A stretch of 30,394 bases of DNA from a virus: the IMG/VR virus record IMGVR_UViG_3300030117_004104, positions 1-30,394 of that record; one strand, given 5' to 3'. Position numbers and translations under genes: made by a program. Below the pieces are notes generated by a model. That model worked only from the letters and a program-made list of their open reading frames with translations, had not been told where the DNA came from and searched no databases. Every line of letters begins with the position of its first letter. Position 1 is the stretch's first letter. Below are positions 1-5,885 of the stretch, in pieces.

Positions 1-2
1 AA

Positions 3-278
3 GAAATACAAAAACGAATATTAGCATGGCTAAGAAAGCATGGCTTTTCTGTTGATGTGATAACATCGGGACTCTATAACCGAAGTGGTATTGCTGATAT
101 TGTTGGTTGCACAAATACAGGTAAGTTCTTTGCTGTAGAAGTTAAGCGTGGTGCTAATAAAGCATCAAAGCTTCAGCTCGAATGGTTAGAAGAAAAAAGA
201 AAGAAAGGTGCTTACGTTTACGTTGCTAATTCTTTGGAATCACTTAAAGAACAACTTGAGAGGGATATGATTGAATAA
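3..278 (+). CDS. VRR-NUC domain nuclease, 5' end outside window
   Basis: The reading frame is open from base 3, so the gene starts upstream of the window. A GTG at 57 lies inside the domain and is unlikely to be the real start. The product reads as a VRR-NUC fold (PD-(D/E)xK superfamily): an N-terminal helix (IQKRILAWLRKHG), the metal-binding Asp in GIADIVG, the E-x-K pair in AVEVKRG, and the Gln in KLQLEW, followed by a C-terminal helical stretch with SLESLKEQL. Phage VRR-NUC proteins of about 90-110 residues are stand-alone nucleases linked to replication and repair or to Holliday-junction cleavage; the substrate here is inferred from the family only. It is the only rightward gene left of the divergent promoter region and converges on the leftward block. 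Family call is confident, exact role is not. Confidence 0.85.
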   Translation, partial: EIQKRILAWLRKHGFSVDVITSGLYNRSGIADIVGCTNTGKFFAVEVKRGANKASKLQLEWLEEKRKKGAYVYVANSLESLKEQLERDMIE

Positions 279-279
279 A

Positions 280-311
280 AAAAAGCCGACCACTTTCGTA
301 ATCGGCTTTTT
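280..311. terminator. Bidirectional intrinsic terminator between convergent genes
   Basis: The arms AAAAAGCCGA (280-289) and TCGGCTTTTT (302-311) are perfect reverse complements around a 12-base loop. The T run after the GC stem gives a terminator on the plus strand, and the A run before it gives the same on the minus strand. It lies just after the nuclease stop codon and just beyond the last leftward gene, as expected for a shared terminator. Confidence 0.85.
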
Positions 312-328
312 CAACAAGGGGAACTTAG

Positions 329-490
329 TTACTCGTTAGCATTTACATACGCTTCAACTAATTTCTGTAAAATCTCCCGCATCGATTTATCTTTCTTAGC
401 ACAGACCGCTTTGAATCTGCTCCACAAATATCTAGGAACTTTAAAATAGTAATAGATATCTCTAACAGGATTGTAGTTTTTAGTTGCCAT
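329..490 (-). CDS. Small ribbon-helix-helix-like DNA-binding protein
   Basis: This 53-residue ORF starts at the ATG at 490, after the strong Shine-Dalgarno GGGGGGATGAGTAG, and abuts the stop of the gene before it (TAG then ATG). The sequence has a short beta-like stretch (DIYYYFKVPRYLW) followed by two helices (RFKAVCAKKDKS and MREILQKLVEAYVN), which is the layout of Arc/CopG-type ribbon-helix-helix proteins. Such proteins bind DNA as dimers and often act as small phage repressors. It is the last gene of the leftward operon and is followed by the two-way terminator. Another minus-strand frame covering 358-540 is a shadow: it lacks a ribosome binding site and family features. The fold call is from pattern only. 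Confidence 0.7.
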   Translation of the reverse strand: MATKNYNPVRDIYYYFKVPRYLWSRFKAVCAKKDKSMREILQKLVEAYVNANE

Positions 491-679
491 CTACTCATCC
501 CCCCTTTCAACTGTTTGGCCCTTGTCCCATACCTGACCATCTACGACCATTGGTCTTTTGATTAGCACGGATTTTTTATCGCCAGCGGGCTTTTCTGGAG
601 CAAAATCTGACGTGCTAACCCACTTACAGTTTGAACCTTTTGCCCTTTTAAAAATAGCAACCATTTTTTTAACACCCAT
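491..679 (-). CDS. Small hypothetical protein (62 aa)
   Basis: The ORF starts at the ATG at 679, directly after the stop codon of the upstream gene and a strong AAGGGGGAT site, and its own stop abuts the next start at 490. The product is basic at the N-terminus (GVKKMVAIFKRAKG) and ends with an acidic tail (ERGDE). I recognise no family. The tight coupling on both sides and the good ribosome binding site support that it is translated. Its centre contains two copies of the TTAGCAC/GTGCTAA core in different reading frames (562-568 and 612-618). Confidence 0.7.
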   Translation of the reverse strand: MGVKKMVAIFKRAKGSNCKWVSTSDFAPEKPAGDKKSVLIKRPMVVDGQVWDKGQTVERGDE

Positions 680-829
680 CTACTTATCCCCCTTTTTAAT
701 TAACCAATCTTCAAAACTGACGCTCCCACAATTAGTATCAAATTCTGAGAACTCTGATAGTAAGTTGTAAATTTGGTCAACATCATGAAGACTGAAGTAT
801 TTTTCTAGTACCTTTAATAACTCTTCCAT
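680..829 (-). CDS. Small acidic hypothetical protein (49 aa)
   Basis: The ATG at 829 follows directly on the TAA of the zinc-binding protein gene, with GGAGAG as ribosome binding site. The TAG ends at 680, one base before the next start. The product (begins MEELLKVLEKYF, ends DWLIKKGDK) is short, acidic and probably helical. No family is recognised. Gene status rests on the exact head-to-tail packing with its neighbours and on the ribosome binding sites on both sides. Confidence 0.65.
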   Translation of the reverse strand: MEELLKVLEKYFSLHDVDQIYNLLSEFSEFDTNCGSVSFEDWLIKKGDK

Positions 830-1003
830 TTATTTGCTCTCCTTATTTATTAGCATTATTCTGTATGGTATAACAACATCGGTATTGCACGCATCGCAAC
901 ACACTCCGCAAGGAACTACGGGTTTGGCGTTGTGACCGCCAAACCCTCTAGAATCCAAGTGAATGTTATCCCCACAGATTGAACATTCTCTTAATCGCTC
1001 CAT
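830..1003 (-). CDS. Small Cys-rich zinc-binding phage protein
   Basis: The 57-residue product starts at the ATG at 1003, ten bases downstream of a CTAGGAG site that overlaps the stop of the gene before. It has a CSIC pair (Cys7, Cys10), then GHNAKP, a CGVCCDAC cluster (Cys32, Cys35, Cys36, Cys39) and the ending VVIPYRI. This order (CxxC, GHNxxP, CC-x-x-C, N-x-VVIPxR) is one I recognise from many small phage and plasmid proteins of unknown function, probably one zinc site. Partner and role are unknown. The segment coding GFGGHNAKP also forms a 10-bp hairpin in the mRNA (920-946). Confidence 0.75.
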   Translation of the reverse strand: MERLRECSICGDNIHLDSRGFGGHNAKPVVPCGVCCDACNTDVVIPYRIMLINKESK

Positions 1004-1012
1004 TTTAATCTC

Positions 1013-1372
1013 CTAGAACGGACACTCAGAAATCTCTGAGTCGTCTTCAATGTCTGCATTAACCACAACACCTATGCCGACCGTGTGTTGCTTGATGTGA
1101 ACCTCGTAGGTTACCCCCACATTAGAGTCCGCCGTAAAAGAGAACCTAGGCATCGAATTACAGATGTTAGCACGCAACTTATCTGCACAAGGCGCTATAA
1201 ATCCTTCCATCTGTCCAAGGTGGTCAACAACATTGATAACCTTGCTAATGGTGTTTACAACAACCTGTTTATCCACACTTGGCGGGTCTGCCTTTTGATG
1301 CTCAGACTCCTTAACATAGGAGATTAGCACCACAGAATATAGATTGGCTTGCGCCTTTCTTAGTTTGGCCAT
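1013..1372 (-). CDS. Hypothetical protein with SSB-like acidic C-terminal tail
   Basis: The 119-residue protein starts at the ATG at 1372, which overlaps the TAA of the upstream gene (TAATG), with GGGGGGATAG as ribosome binding site, so translation is probably coupled. I recognise no family over the main body, which looks alpha/beta with a helical middle (TISKVINVVDHLGQMEGFIA). The last residues (IEDDSEISECPF) form an acidic run ending in Pro-Phe. That resembles the tail of bacterial single-stranded DNA-binding proteins (DDDIPF type), which recruits replication and repair partners. The protein may therefore act in replication, but this rests on the tail alone and no OB-fold motif is evident. 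Confidence 0.7.
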   Translation of the reverse strand: MAKLRKAQANLYSVVLISYVKESEHQKADPPSVDKQVVVNTISKVINVVDHLGQMEGFIAPCADKLRANICNSMPRFSFTADSNVGVTYEVHIKQHTVGIGVVVNADIEDDSEISECPF

Positions 1373-2097
1373 TAAGCTATCCCCCCTTTGTCTTTTATTG
1401 CCCCGCCTAGATGCTCTTTCATAATACTCTCCATCTTTTCAGATGCATTTTTTAGCGTTTGCAACTCCTCAGGGGTTATCTCAGGGTCGACTCCCTCACT
1501 CTCTGATTTTTCTATTCTACTCATTATTCTCTCTGAATTAGCATACTCTCTTGCTAATTCAGTTTGAGTATCAACAGGGATACCTGACCCGCTCATCATT
1601 TTGAGAATCTTAGCTTTCTTTCGTGCTAATTCAGAGTCTTTAGGTTTTGTGGCCTCGTATGCTAAATCAAGCATCTTGGTCACCTCTTTAAGGGTGTTAA
1701 TATCACCATCCCTAGTTTCCATGATTTTAAATCCTAAGATACTCTCATCAAAACCTAAGCTCATCCCATCAAGAACAGGGAACAACTCATAGAGTCTTTT
1801 ATGTAATGTTAATTGGTCCATTTCCAGTTTCACCCCAACAACCTCAATCAACGACATTAATGATTTTGTTGTACGCTCGCTAGGGTTCTCCTCATCTATA
1901 ATGTCTTTGAGGTGCATCAGTGAATCAAATGCGCCCTGACTACTTAATAGCGTGGCTCTACATGTGAAGATAGTTTTATCGAAAGGCATAGGACCAACCT
2001 CTCCTAATTTAACTACCATTTTTTCTGTTTTTACTTTACCATCTTTTACGTCAAAAACTATGTCTATCGATTCTTGACCTTTGTTTTTCTTTTTCAT
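1372..2097 (-). CDS. Hypothetical helical protein (241 aa)
   Basis: The gene starts at the ATG at 2097 behind the clear site CAAGGAGAAAAACG and ends in a TAATG overlap with the next gene. The product is rich in Lys and Glu. It has an N-terminal beta-like part (SIDIVFDVKDGKVKTEKMVVKL), a long helical middle and a helical, charged C-terminus (EITPEELQTLKNASEKMESI). I recognise no family. Its message should begin at the hammerhead cleavage site about 70 bases upstream, so it may be translated from a processed mRNA with a 5'-hydroxyl end and a stem-loop leader. Confidence 0.75.
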   Translation of the reverse strand: MKKKNKGQESIDIVFDVKDGKVKTEKMVVKLGEVGPMPFDKTIFTCRATLLSSQGAFDSLMHLKDIIDEENPSERTTKSLMSLIEVVGVKLEMDQLTLHKRLYELFPVLDGMSLGFDESILGFKIMETRDGDINTLKEVTKMLDLAYEATKPKDSELARKKAKILKMMSGSGIPVDTQTELAREYANSERIMSRIEKSESEGVDPEITPEELQTLKNASEKMESIMKEHLGGAIKDKGGIA

Positions 2098-2129
2098 CGT
2101 TTTTCTCCTTGTTTTAACGATATTAATCG

Positions 2130-2210
2130 GGTTGTCTCATCAGGTGCAAGGTTCCCAACCTACACACGACCCGCACGCATCACTGCGTTCGGATTTCGAC
2201 TAGTCTAACC
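2130..2210 (-). ncRNA. Type II hammerhead ribozyme
   Basis: Read on the minus strand, every conserved core element of a hammerhead is present in order. GAAA is at 2197-2194. Stem III (2194-2169) is AUCCG/CGGGU, an A-G mismatch, ACGCA/UGCGU and a GUGA tetraloop. The cleavage-site C is at 2168, giving GUC. Stem I (2167-2144) pairs GUGUG and AGGUU with AACCU and UGCAC around a bulged U and a GGG loop. CUGAUGA follows at 2143-2137. Stem II is GUC (2200-2198) with GAC (2136-2134), extended across a 6-base bulge by GGUU (2210-2207) with AACC (2133-2130). Stems I and III are closed and stem II open, which defines type II. Cleavage is expected between 2168 and 2167. The 5' strand of stem II overlaps the last codons and stop of the upstream gene. 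Known family: self-cleaving hammerhead RNAs, type II being common in bacterial and phage DNA. Confidence 0.92.
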
Positions 2211-2568
2211 TCGCCTCTCCATGCAATATAACCACATCACCAACCAAGAAATCAACCTTGTTAACAAACTCTTCAAAGGTCCAAAATTCATCGGGGTTTG
2301 TATCTAACTGCATAAGCCTGTACCAATGCTCTGTTGCTCCCATATTCATTGGTTTGCCTTTCAGTTTGCCCTCTTCATCTACGATGATTTGAACTCTCAG
2401 GTCATCATCACTGAACGCAACCTCAATATTACCACCCACCGCACTCTGTAACTCCTCTACAGTTGGCTTTTCGTTAGCACCGCTAAGATTTGTAACCTTA
2501 GGTTCCAATATATCAAAGCTTAGCCTTGGTGGATTGATTGATGGTTTTACTCTCTTATTATTTTTCAT
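2200..2568 (-). CDS. DUF3846-like phage protein
   Basis: I place the start at the ATG at 2568 (MKNNKRVKPS), which has the site CAAGGAGAATAAAA. The open frame continues up to an ATG at 2637, but that stretch holds a hairpin and overlaps the upstream stop. The 122-residue product has a basic N-terminus. The block from VEELQSAVGGNIEV through IIVDEEGKLKGKPMNMGATEHW to VDFLVGDVVILHG matches, from memory, DUF3846 proteins (VGGYIE, NEEGKLKGLPxN and VGDVLI are their hallmarks). These small phage and plasmid proteins are of unknown function, some related to ArdA-type contexts. The 3' end of the gene runs into the hammerhead ribozyme, whose stem II includes the stop codon, so a ribosome finishing this gene would transiently disrupt that stem (inference). 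Confidence 0.75.
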   Translation of the reverse strand: MKNNKRVKPSINPPRLSFDILEPKVTNLSGANEKPTVEELQSAVGGNIEVAFSDDDLRVQIIVDEEGKLKGKPMNMGATEHWYRLMQLDTNPDEFWTFEEFVNKVDFLVGDVVILHGEARLD

Positions 2569-2586
2569 TTTTATTCTCCTTGTTTT

Positions 2587-2607
2587 AGGGGCGGTGCTAA
2601 CGCCCCT
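2587..2607 (-). promoter_or_regulatory. Intergenic mRNA hairpin upstream of a ribosome binding site
   Basis: AGGGGCG (2587-2593) and CGCCCCT (2601-2607) are perfect 7-bp arms around the loop GTGCTAA, which is part of the interspersed 8-mer. In the leftward mRNA the hairpin lies about 10 bases before the AAGGAG of the DUF3846-like gene. With no T run after it on the minus strand it is not a normal terminator for the upstream gene; it is more likely an mRNA-stabilising or translation-modulating stem-loop. Confidence 0.7.
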
Positions 2608-2617
2608 GTGTTTTTGT

Positions 2618-3691
2618 TTATTGTTTAATTGCTTCATCGATTGCTCTTGTTATTCTTTGAGCCTGCCCCATAGTACCGCCCATGCTCCAAGAGTTTTCAA
2701 CCAAGATGTCAATCCCTAGGAAACCTTTCATCTCATCACTAGTTTGTCTACAGTTTCCATTATCTTGTCTAAAGATAAAGTCTCTAGCGATAAAGGTGTA
2801 GTACCTTAAAAGTGATGGTAATCCTATTGAACCAACTCTCTCAACATCTACAGGTTCAGATGATTTCTTTAAGTCAAACACCATAGCGTTCTCATCTTGG
2901 CCTAGCTTGTTAGCAAGACACCATGAAGACATAAGAGTTACAATCTCAACACCGTATCCAAGATTTTCTAGTGCTTCCGCGGTTACGTATGCTAACGCTA
3001 CATTCTTAGCGAACGCTCCTGAGCCATTCGTCCAACTCATTGACCCGTTGACCGCTATTTTTATAACTCTCTTCTTACCGTTTCTCTTGGTGTTTACCCA
3101 ATGTTGCGGGTCACCTGTCATTATTCTATCAATGTCAAGTTCCGCGCCATCCTCAGACCATACACGCTTACGCTTTACAGATTCAAAACGCTCATTCAAC
3201 ATTTTATCAACGCCCGCTAATCTGATATCTTTTAGCGTTTTTCTGATGATTCTTCTAACTCCTGATGTTGAGCGCCCATCTTCTAAAAGTTTGTCCGTTT
3301 TGCTAGCGCAATCACTTTCTTTGGCTTTACCAAACGCCCACTCATCACCGTCCTCTACAATAGAAGAGTAATGTTTTTGCTCTCTAGCTACCCAATCCTG
3401 AGGGAGATTCTCATTTCTCCCATCCTGTAGCTTTCTTTTCTCTTCATAGGTGGCTAGTTTGTGAGAGTTAGCACTGACAAACCTGTGCATCTCATCCTGA
3501 GAAGTAAACTCAAACTTCTTCAGTAACCTGTGACCCACAAAGTGGTTCCCATAACTATGAGTGTCACCGTTGATTGTGTCCGTGATTCTAACATCAGTTC
3601 CCTCTGTTACGAAGACACTCCTGTTAGCATCAGGTGTTCCGTCCTCTTTTACCTGAGGATATGAGATATATTTTCCGTTCTGTAGTCTCAT
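2618..3691 (-). CDS. VWA-like protein, probable partner of the AAA+ ATPase
   Basis: This 357-residue protein starts at the ATG at 3691, one base after the stop of the ATPase gene, with GAGGGAG as ribosome binding site. The centre reads as a von Willebrand A-like Rossmann domain: strand RVIKIAVNGSMSW (residues 208-220), helix AFAKNVALAYVTAEALENLGY (226-246), then strand VEIVTLMS (248-255). The first metal-site motif, normally D-x-S-x-S, is N215-G-S217-M-S219, so the Asp is replaced by Asn. N-terminal residues 1-200 are charged and largely helical. MoxR/CobS-type ATPases usually sit next to a VWA protein and remodel substrates with it, and phage versions of the pair exist (VWA-like DUF7192-type proteins next to such ATPases). 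The substrate is unknown. The VWA call is pattern-based. Confidence 0.7.
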   Translation of the reverse strand: MRLQNGKYISYPQVKEDGTPDANRSVFVTEGTDVRITDTINGDTHSYGNHFVGHRLLKKFEFTSQDEMHRFVSANSHKLATYEEKRKLQDGRNENLPQDWVAREQKHYSSIVEDGDEWAFGKAKESDCASKTDKLLEDGRSTSGVRRIIRKTLKDIRLAGVDKMLNERFESVKRKRVWSEDGAELDIDRIMTGDPQHWVNTKRNGKKRVIKIAVNGSMSWTNGSGAFAKNVALAYVTAEALENLGYGVEIVTLMSSWCLANKLGQDENAMVFDLKKSSEPVDVERVGSIGLPSLLRYYTFIARDFIFRQDNGNCRQTSDEMKGFLGIDILVENSWSMGGTMGQAQRITRAIDEAIKQ

Positions 3692-3692
3692 C

Positions 3693-5120
3693 TTATACTC
3701 CCTCTGATATAGATTTAGACTCTAGGATAATATCTTTAACGCCAACCTTATTGATTTCTTCCTTGGTCCATCCTGTTGTCACGTGGTCCATAAGATATGC
3801 TACATCTTTACCGTTAGCACTGCATCGGCCCGCATCTTTAAATTTACGTGTTCCGACTATTCTATTCAGGCCATTAGATTTCACTCTTTTTCTCAACTCA
3901 TTTAGAGCGTAAATCATAGCTTTATCATCATTTGCTAACATCTTCTCTAGCTTTGTGTCATATTTCACCTCTATACCCCAAAATCTATCCAAGGTAGCGG
4001 AATCTAGCTTGTTACGCCCTGAATAAAGTGAAGACCCTTGACCTGTTCCCCATGTGTTACCCGCTCCAATCACAAAGAAATTCTCGTGACGTTTTGCGGT
4101 AGGGTTATCTTTCCTGTTTGGAACTGAGATTATACCGTTAGCAAGGGCGGAATTAATAACCACCGCTACATTAGAGTCCATAGCATCCATCTCATCTAAT
4201 AAGAAGACACCGCCATTCTCGTACAATGTCACAAACTCTGACGCTACATAATCACCATTGAACAACATTCTACCTAACAGGTGCGCTTCAGACATGCCCT
4301 CAGTACAGGATAGAAATCCGAAAGGCAATTCCATAGTTTTAGCTACTTGCTCCGCTAGCGTTGTTTTACCTGTTCCCGCATCACCACAAAGGTAAACACA
4401 TTTGTCTGCGTTTAACTGTAGTTTCTCGACTATATCCTTGAACTTAGGATGATGGTGAACGCCCTCTATTTTCTTAGCTTCTTTTATGGTGCTAACCTTA
4501 ACAGTAACATTTCCACCACCTGAACCTGAGCCTGAGCCTGAGCCTTTAGAGATTTTGTCTATCTTAGCTTTAAAAACTCTGTTCACCTCTTGTTGCTTTT
4601 TTGTTGCATCAATCATCACGTCCATCACCTGAGCCTGACCCTCAACAACTTCAGAGATTTTCAACACTCCTAGAGTATCCTGAGAGTCTTCGACCGTCCT
4701 CATGCCTTTGTCGGTCACAAACTGAACGCCATCATCAGAACTTTCATTATTATGAGGTAATTCTGATGCTAGTTCTTTCATAGCATTCTCAGGAACTTCA
4801 CGACTAGGCTCGTCGGTATTTTCAGAGTCTTGTTCTTGGTCAGAGTCACCATCCTCTTCGGTGTTATCACTGTTAGCACCGCCATTTCCATCATCAGAGT
4901 CATTATCCTCAGGTATTGAGTTAGAGATGTATATGTCCTCTCTCTCTATAATTGTTGGATAATCACTATAATTGATTGAGCCGTTTTCTATCACGTTATC
5001 ACACTGTTCAGAATTTAAATTTCTGATAACTTTGCTCCTCGATGATACTGAGCCAACCTCTTTGATTTCACCTGTGTTGATTAGGTGGGTTATTTGTCTT
5101 CTTTTTTCAACTGTTTTCAT
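3693..5120 (-). CDS. MoxR/CobS-type AAA+ ATPase
   Basis: The 475-residue protein starts at the ATG at 5120 with the site AAGGAGAAACAAA and is first in the leftward operon. Residues 70-110 are very acidic (Asp, Glu, Asn, Ser), and residues 193-203 are a Gly-Ser linker. The AAA+ domain follows: Walker A GDAGTGKTT (246-254), Walker B VFLLDE (305-310), sensor 1 GAGNTWG (352-358) and a likely arginine finger in DRF (Arg379). The pattern GRMLFNGDY...ENGGVFLLDEMD is typical of the CobS/MoxR group, which act as ring-shaped chaperones with a VWA partner. The next gene encodes such a protein, which supports the call. Phage members are common but the remodelled target is unknown. The acidic arm before the linker is probably disordered and may bind a partner. 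Confidence 0.9.
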   Translation of the reverse strand: MKTVEKRRQITHLINTGEIKEVGSVSSRSKVIRNLNSEQCDNVIENGSINYSDYPTIIEREDIYISNSIPEDNDSDDGNGGANSDNTEEDGDSDQEQDSENTDEPSREVPENAMKELASELPHNNESSDDGVQFVTDKGMRTVEDSQDTLGVLKISEVVEGQAQVMDVMIDATKKQQEVNRVFKAKIDKISKGSGSGSGSGGGNVTVKVSTIKEAKKIEGVHHHPKFKDIVEKLQLNADKCVYLCGDAGTGKTTLAEQVAKTMELPFGFLSCTEGMSEAHLLGRMLFNGDYVASEFVTLYENGGVFLLDEMDAMDSNVAVVINSALANGIISVPNRKDNPTAKRHENFFVIGAGNTWGTGQGSSLYSGRNKLDSATLDRFWGIEVKYDTKLEKMLANDDKAMIYALNELRKRVKSNGLNRIVGTRKFKDAGRCSANGKDVAYLMDHVTTGWTKEEINKVGVKDIILESKSISEGV

Positions 5121-5144
5121 TTTGTTTCTCCTTGTATTGTTTAT

Positions 5145-5211
5145 CGAGAGTTCATCTCTCGTTTCGTTATTTTAACCTGACCACATTGTCAGGCAATTTA
5201 CTCCGTAAATT
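5145..5211 (-). promoter_or_regulatory. Structured 5' leader of the leftward operon
   Basis: Three inverted repeats lie in a row between the candidate leftward promoter and the ATPase ribosome binding site: CGAGAG/CTCTCG (5145-5150 and 5156-5161), CCTGAC/GTCAGG (5176-5181 and 5188-5193), and AATTTAC/GTAAATT (5195-5201 and 5205-5211). The first would be a stem-loop about 10 bases upstream of AAGGAG. They may stabilise the 5' end of the mRNA, or some may be protein-binding operators. Confidence 0.6.
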
Positions 5212-5236
5212 AAGGATTTTCTTATATATAAGTCAA
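5208..5236 (-). promoter_or_regulatory. Candidate leftward promoter
   Basis: On the minus strand TTGACT (5236-5231) is a good -35 box; 17 bases further on is TTAATT (5213-5208), a poor -10 match. The -35 overlaps the perfect 12-base palindrome CTTATATATAAG (5221-5232), a possible operator. The location in front of the leftward operon fits, but the weak -10 leaves the call tentative. Confidence 0.4.
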
Positions 5237-5294
5237 TACTAAATATCATATTTATCATATTAATGTAATCTAAGCCCTGAAATTTAACAGGACA

Positions 5295-5323
5295 ATGCCA
5301 GTTTATAGAGGAGAAAATATACT
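5295..5323 (+). promoter_or_regulatory. Candidate rightward promoter for the packaging/structural genes
   Basis: ATGCCA (5295-5300, 4 of 6 to TTGACA) and TATACT (5318-5323, 5 of 6 to TATAAT) are separated by exactly 17 bases and lie about 40 bases upstream of the small terminase start. The rest of 5237-5363 is AT-rich with repeated ATCATATT words and no recognisable gene. A phage-specific promoter type cannot be excluded. Confidence 0.4.
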
Positions 5324-5363
5324 TTGTTATTTTTTGCGTTAACCTCTAATCTATCTGTCAATT

Positions 5364-5885
5364 ATGAAGAAAATAAAAGATAAACCTGAAATAACTGAAA
5401 AAACACCTACTAAATCTATATTGCGTAGCAATGAAATCGTAGCCAAAAAGGATATCGATGCCCTCGTTGCTAACCTTGAGCCATGGAAACAGGATTTTCT
5501 CAGTGATTGGATAGCATCAGGCTCAATTAGCACCGCATCACTGAATTTCAACGCGGTCGATGTAGCGGTGGCGCTCAAAGTGGATAAGAAATTCAACACC
5601 GCCTACAATAAAGTCAGAAAGATATTAGACAGGGTTGAGCTAATGAAATTAGAAGAGGTCAGTGAATCCAACGCTTTAGCACCGAAGAACATGGTAGAAA
5701 GATTATTCAGATTGAAATCACTAGATAGAGATAGGTATGCAGACAGAGGTAAGAATGTAGGTGCTAATGTACAGGTAAATATTGCGTTTGGCGACGGTGT
5801 CAGCGGATACACTCGTAACAGTGCTAACAGTGCTAAAGTTGAGAAGAAAAACAAGTTTACGGAAATCGTTGGAAAGGTAGATTAA
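5364..5885 (+). CDS. terS: Probable terminase small subunit
   Basis: The 173-residue protein lies directly before the large terminase gene, the normal place for the DNA-recognition subunit of the packaging motor. Residues about 38-90 (EPWKQDFLSDWIASGSISTASLNFNA and following) read as a helix-turn-helix segment followed by helices (KFNTAYNKVRKILDRVELMK), typical of small terminases. The Gly/Asn-rich C-terminus ends in a basic, probably oligomer- or TerL-binding tail (KVEKKNKFTEIVGKVD). The ATG at 5364 has no good ribosome binding site; a GAGGAG lies too far upstream, so translation may be weak or start differently. The 3' half carries four copies of the GTGCTAA/TTAGCAC core. Assignment is by position and fold pattern rather than a clear sequence signature. 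Confidence 0.7.
   Translation: MKKIKDKPEITEKTPTKSILRSNEIVAKKDIDALVANLEPWKQDFLSDWIASGSISTASLNFNAVDVAVALKVDKKFNTAYNKVRKILDRVELMKLEEVSESNALAPKNMVERLFRLKSLDRDRYADRGKNVGANVQVNIAFGDGVSGYTRNSANSAKVEKKNKFTEIVGKVD

Noticed and set aside
57-278. GTG at 57 as the start of the nuclease
   Set aside because: The frame is open to base 3 and the upstream codons encode the conserved first helix of the VRR-NUC domain.
920-946. 10-bp hairpin GGGTTTGGCG/CGCCAAACCC
   Set aside because: It lies inside the zinc-protein gene over the conserved GFGGHNAKP codons; it is real as a repeat but no separate role can be supported.
2130-2210. tRNA-like appearance of the minus-strand gap (GGTT and CC-rich arms)
   Set aside because: No acceptor stem, anticodon arm or T-loop consensus; the whole segment is explained by the hammerhead fold.
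2568-2637. Upstream ATG at 2637 for the DUF3846-like gene
   Set aside because: It lies inside the VWA gene, lacks a ribosome binding site, and the extra stretch holds a hairpin; the ATG at 2568 has AAGGAG.
2907-3371. 154-codon open frame on the plus strand
   Set aside because: Antisense to the VWA-like gene, no ribosome binding site, Ser/Leu/Phe-rich shadow composition.
4700-4910. Two more CTGATGA words on the minus strand
   Set aside because: They code Ser-Asp-Asp-rich stretches of the ATPase arm and have no GAAA, cleavage triplet or helices at the right places.
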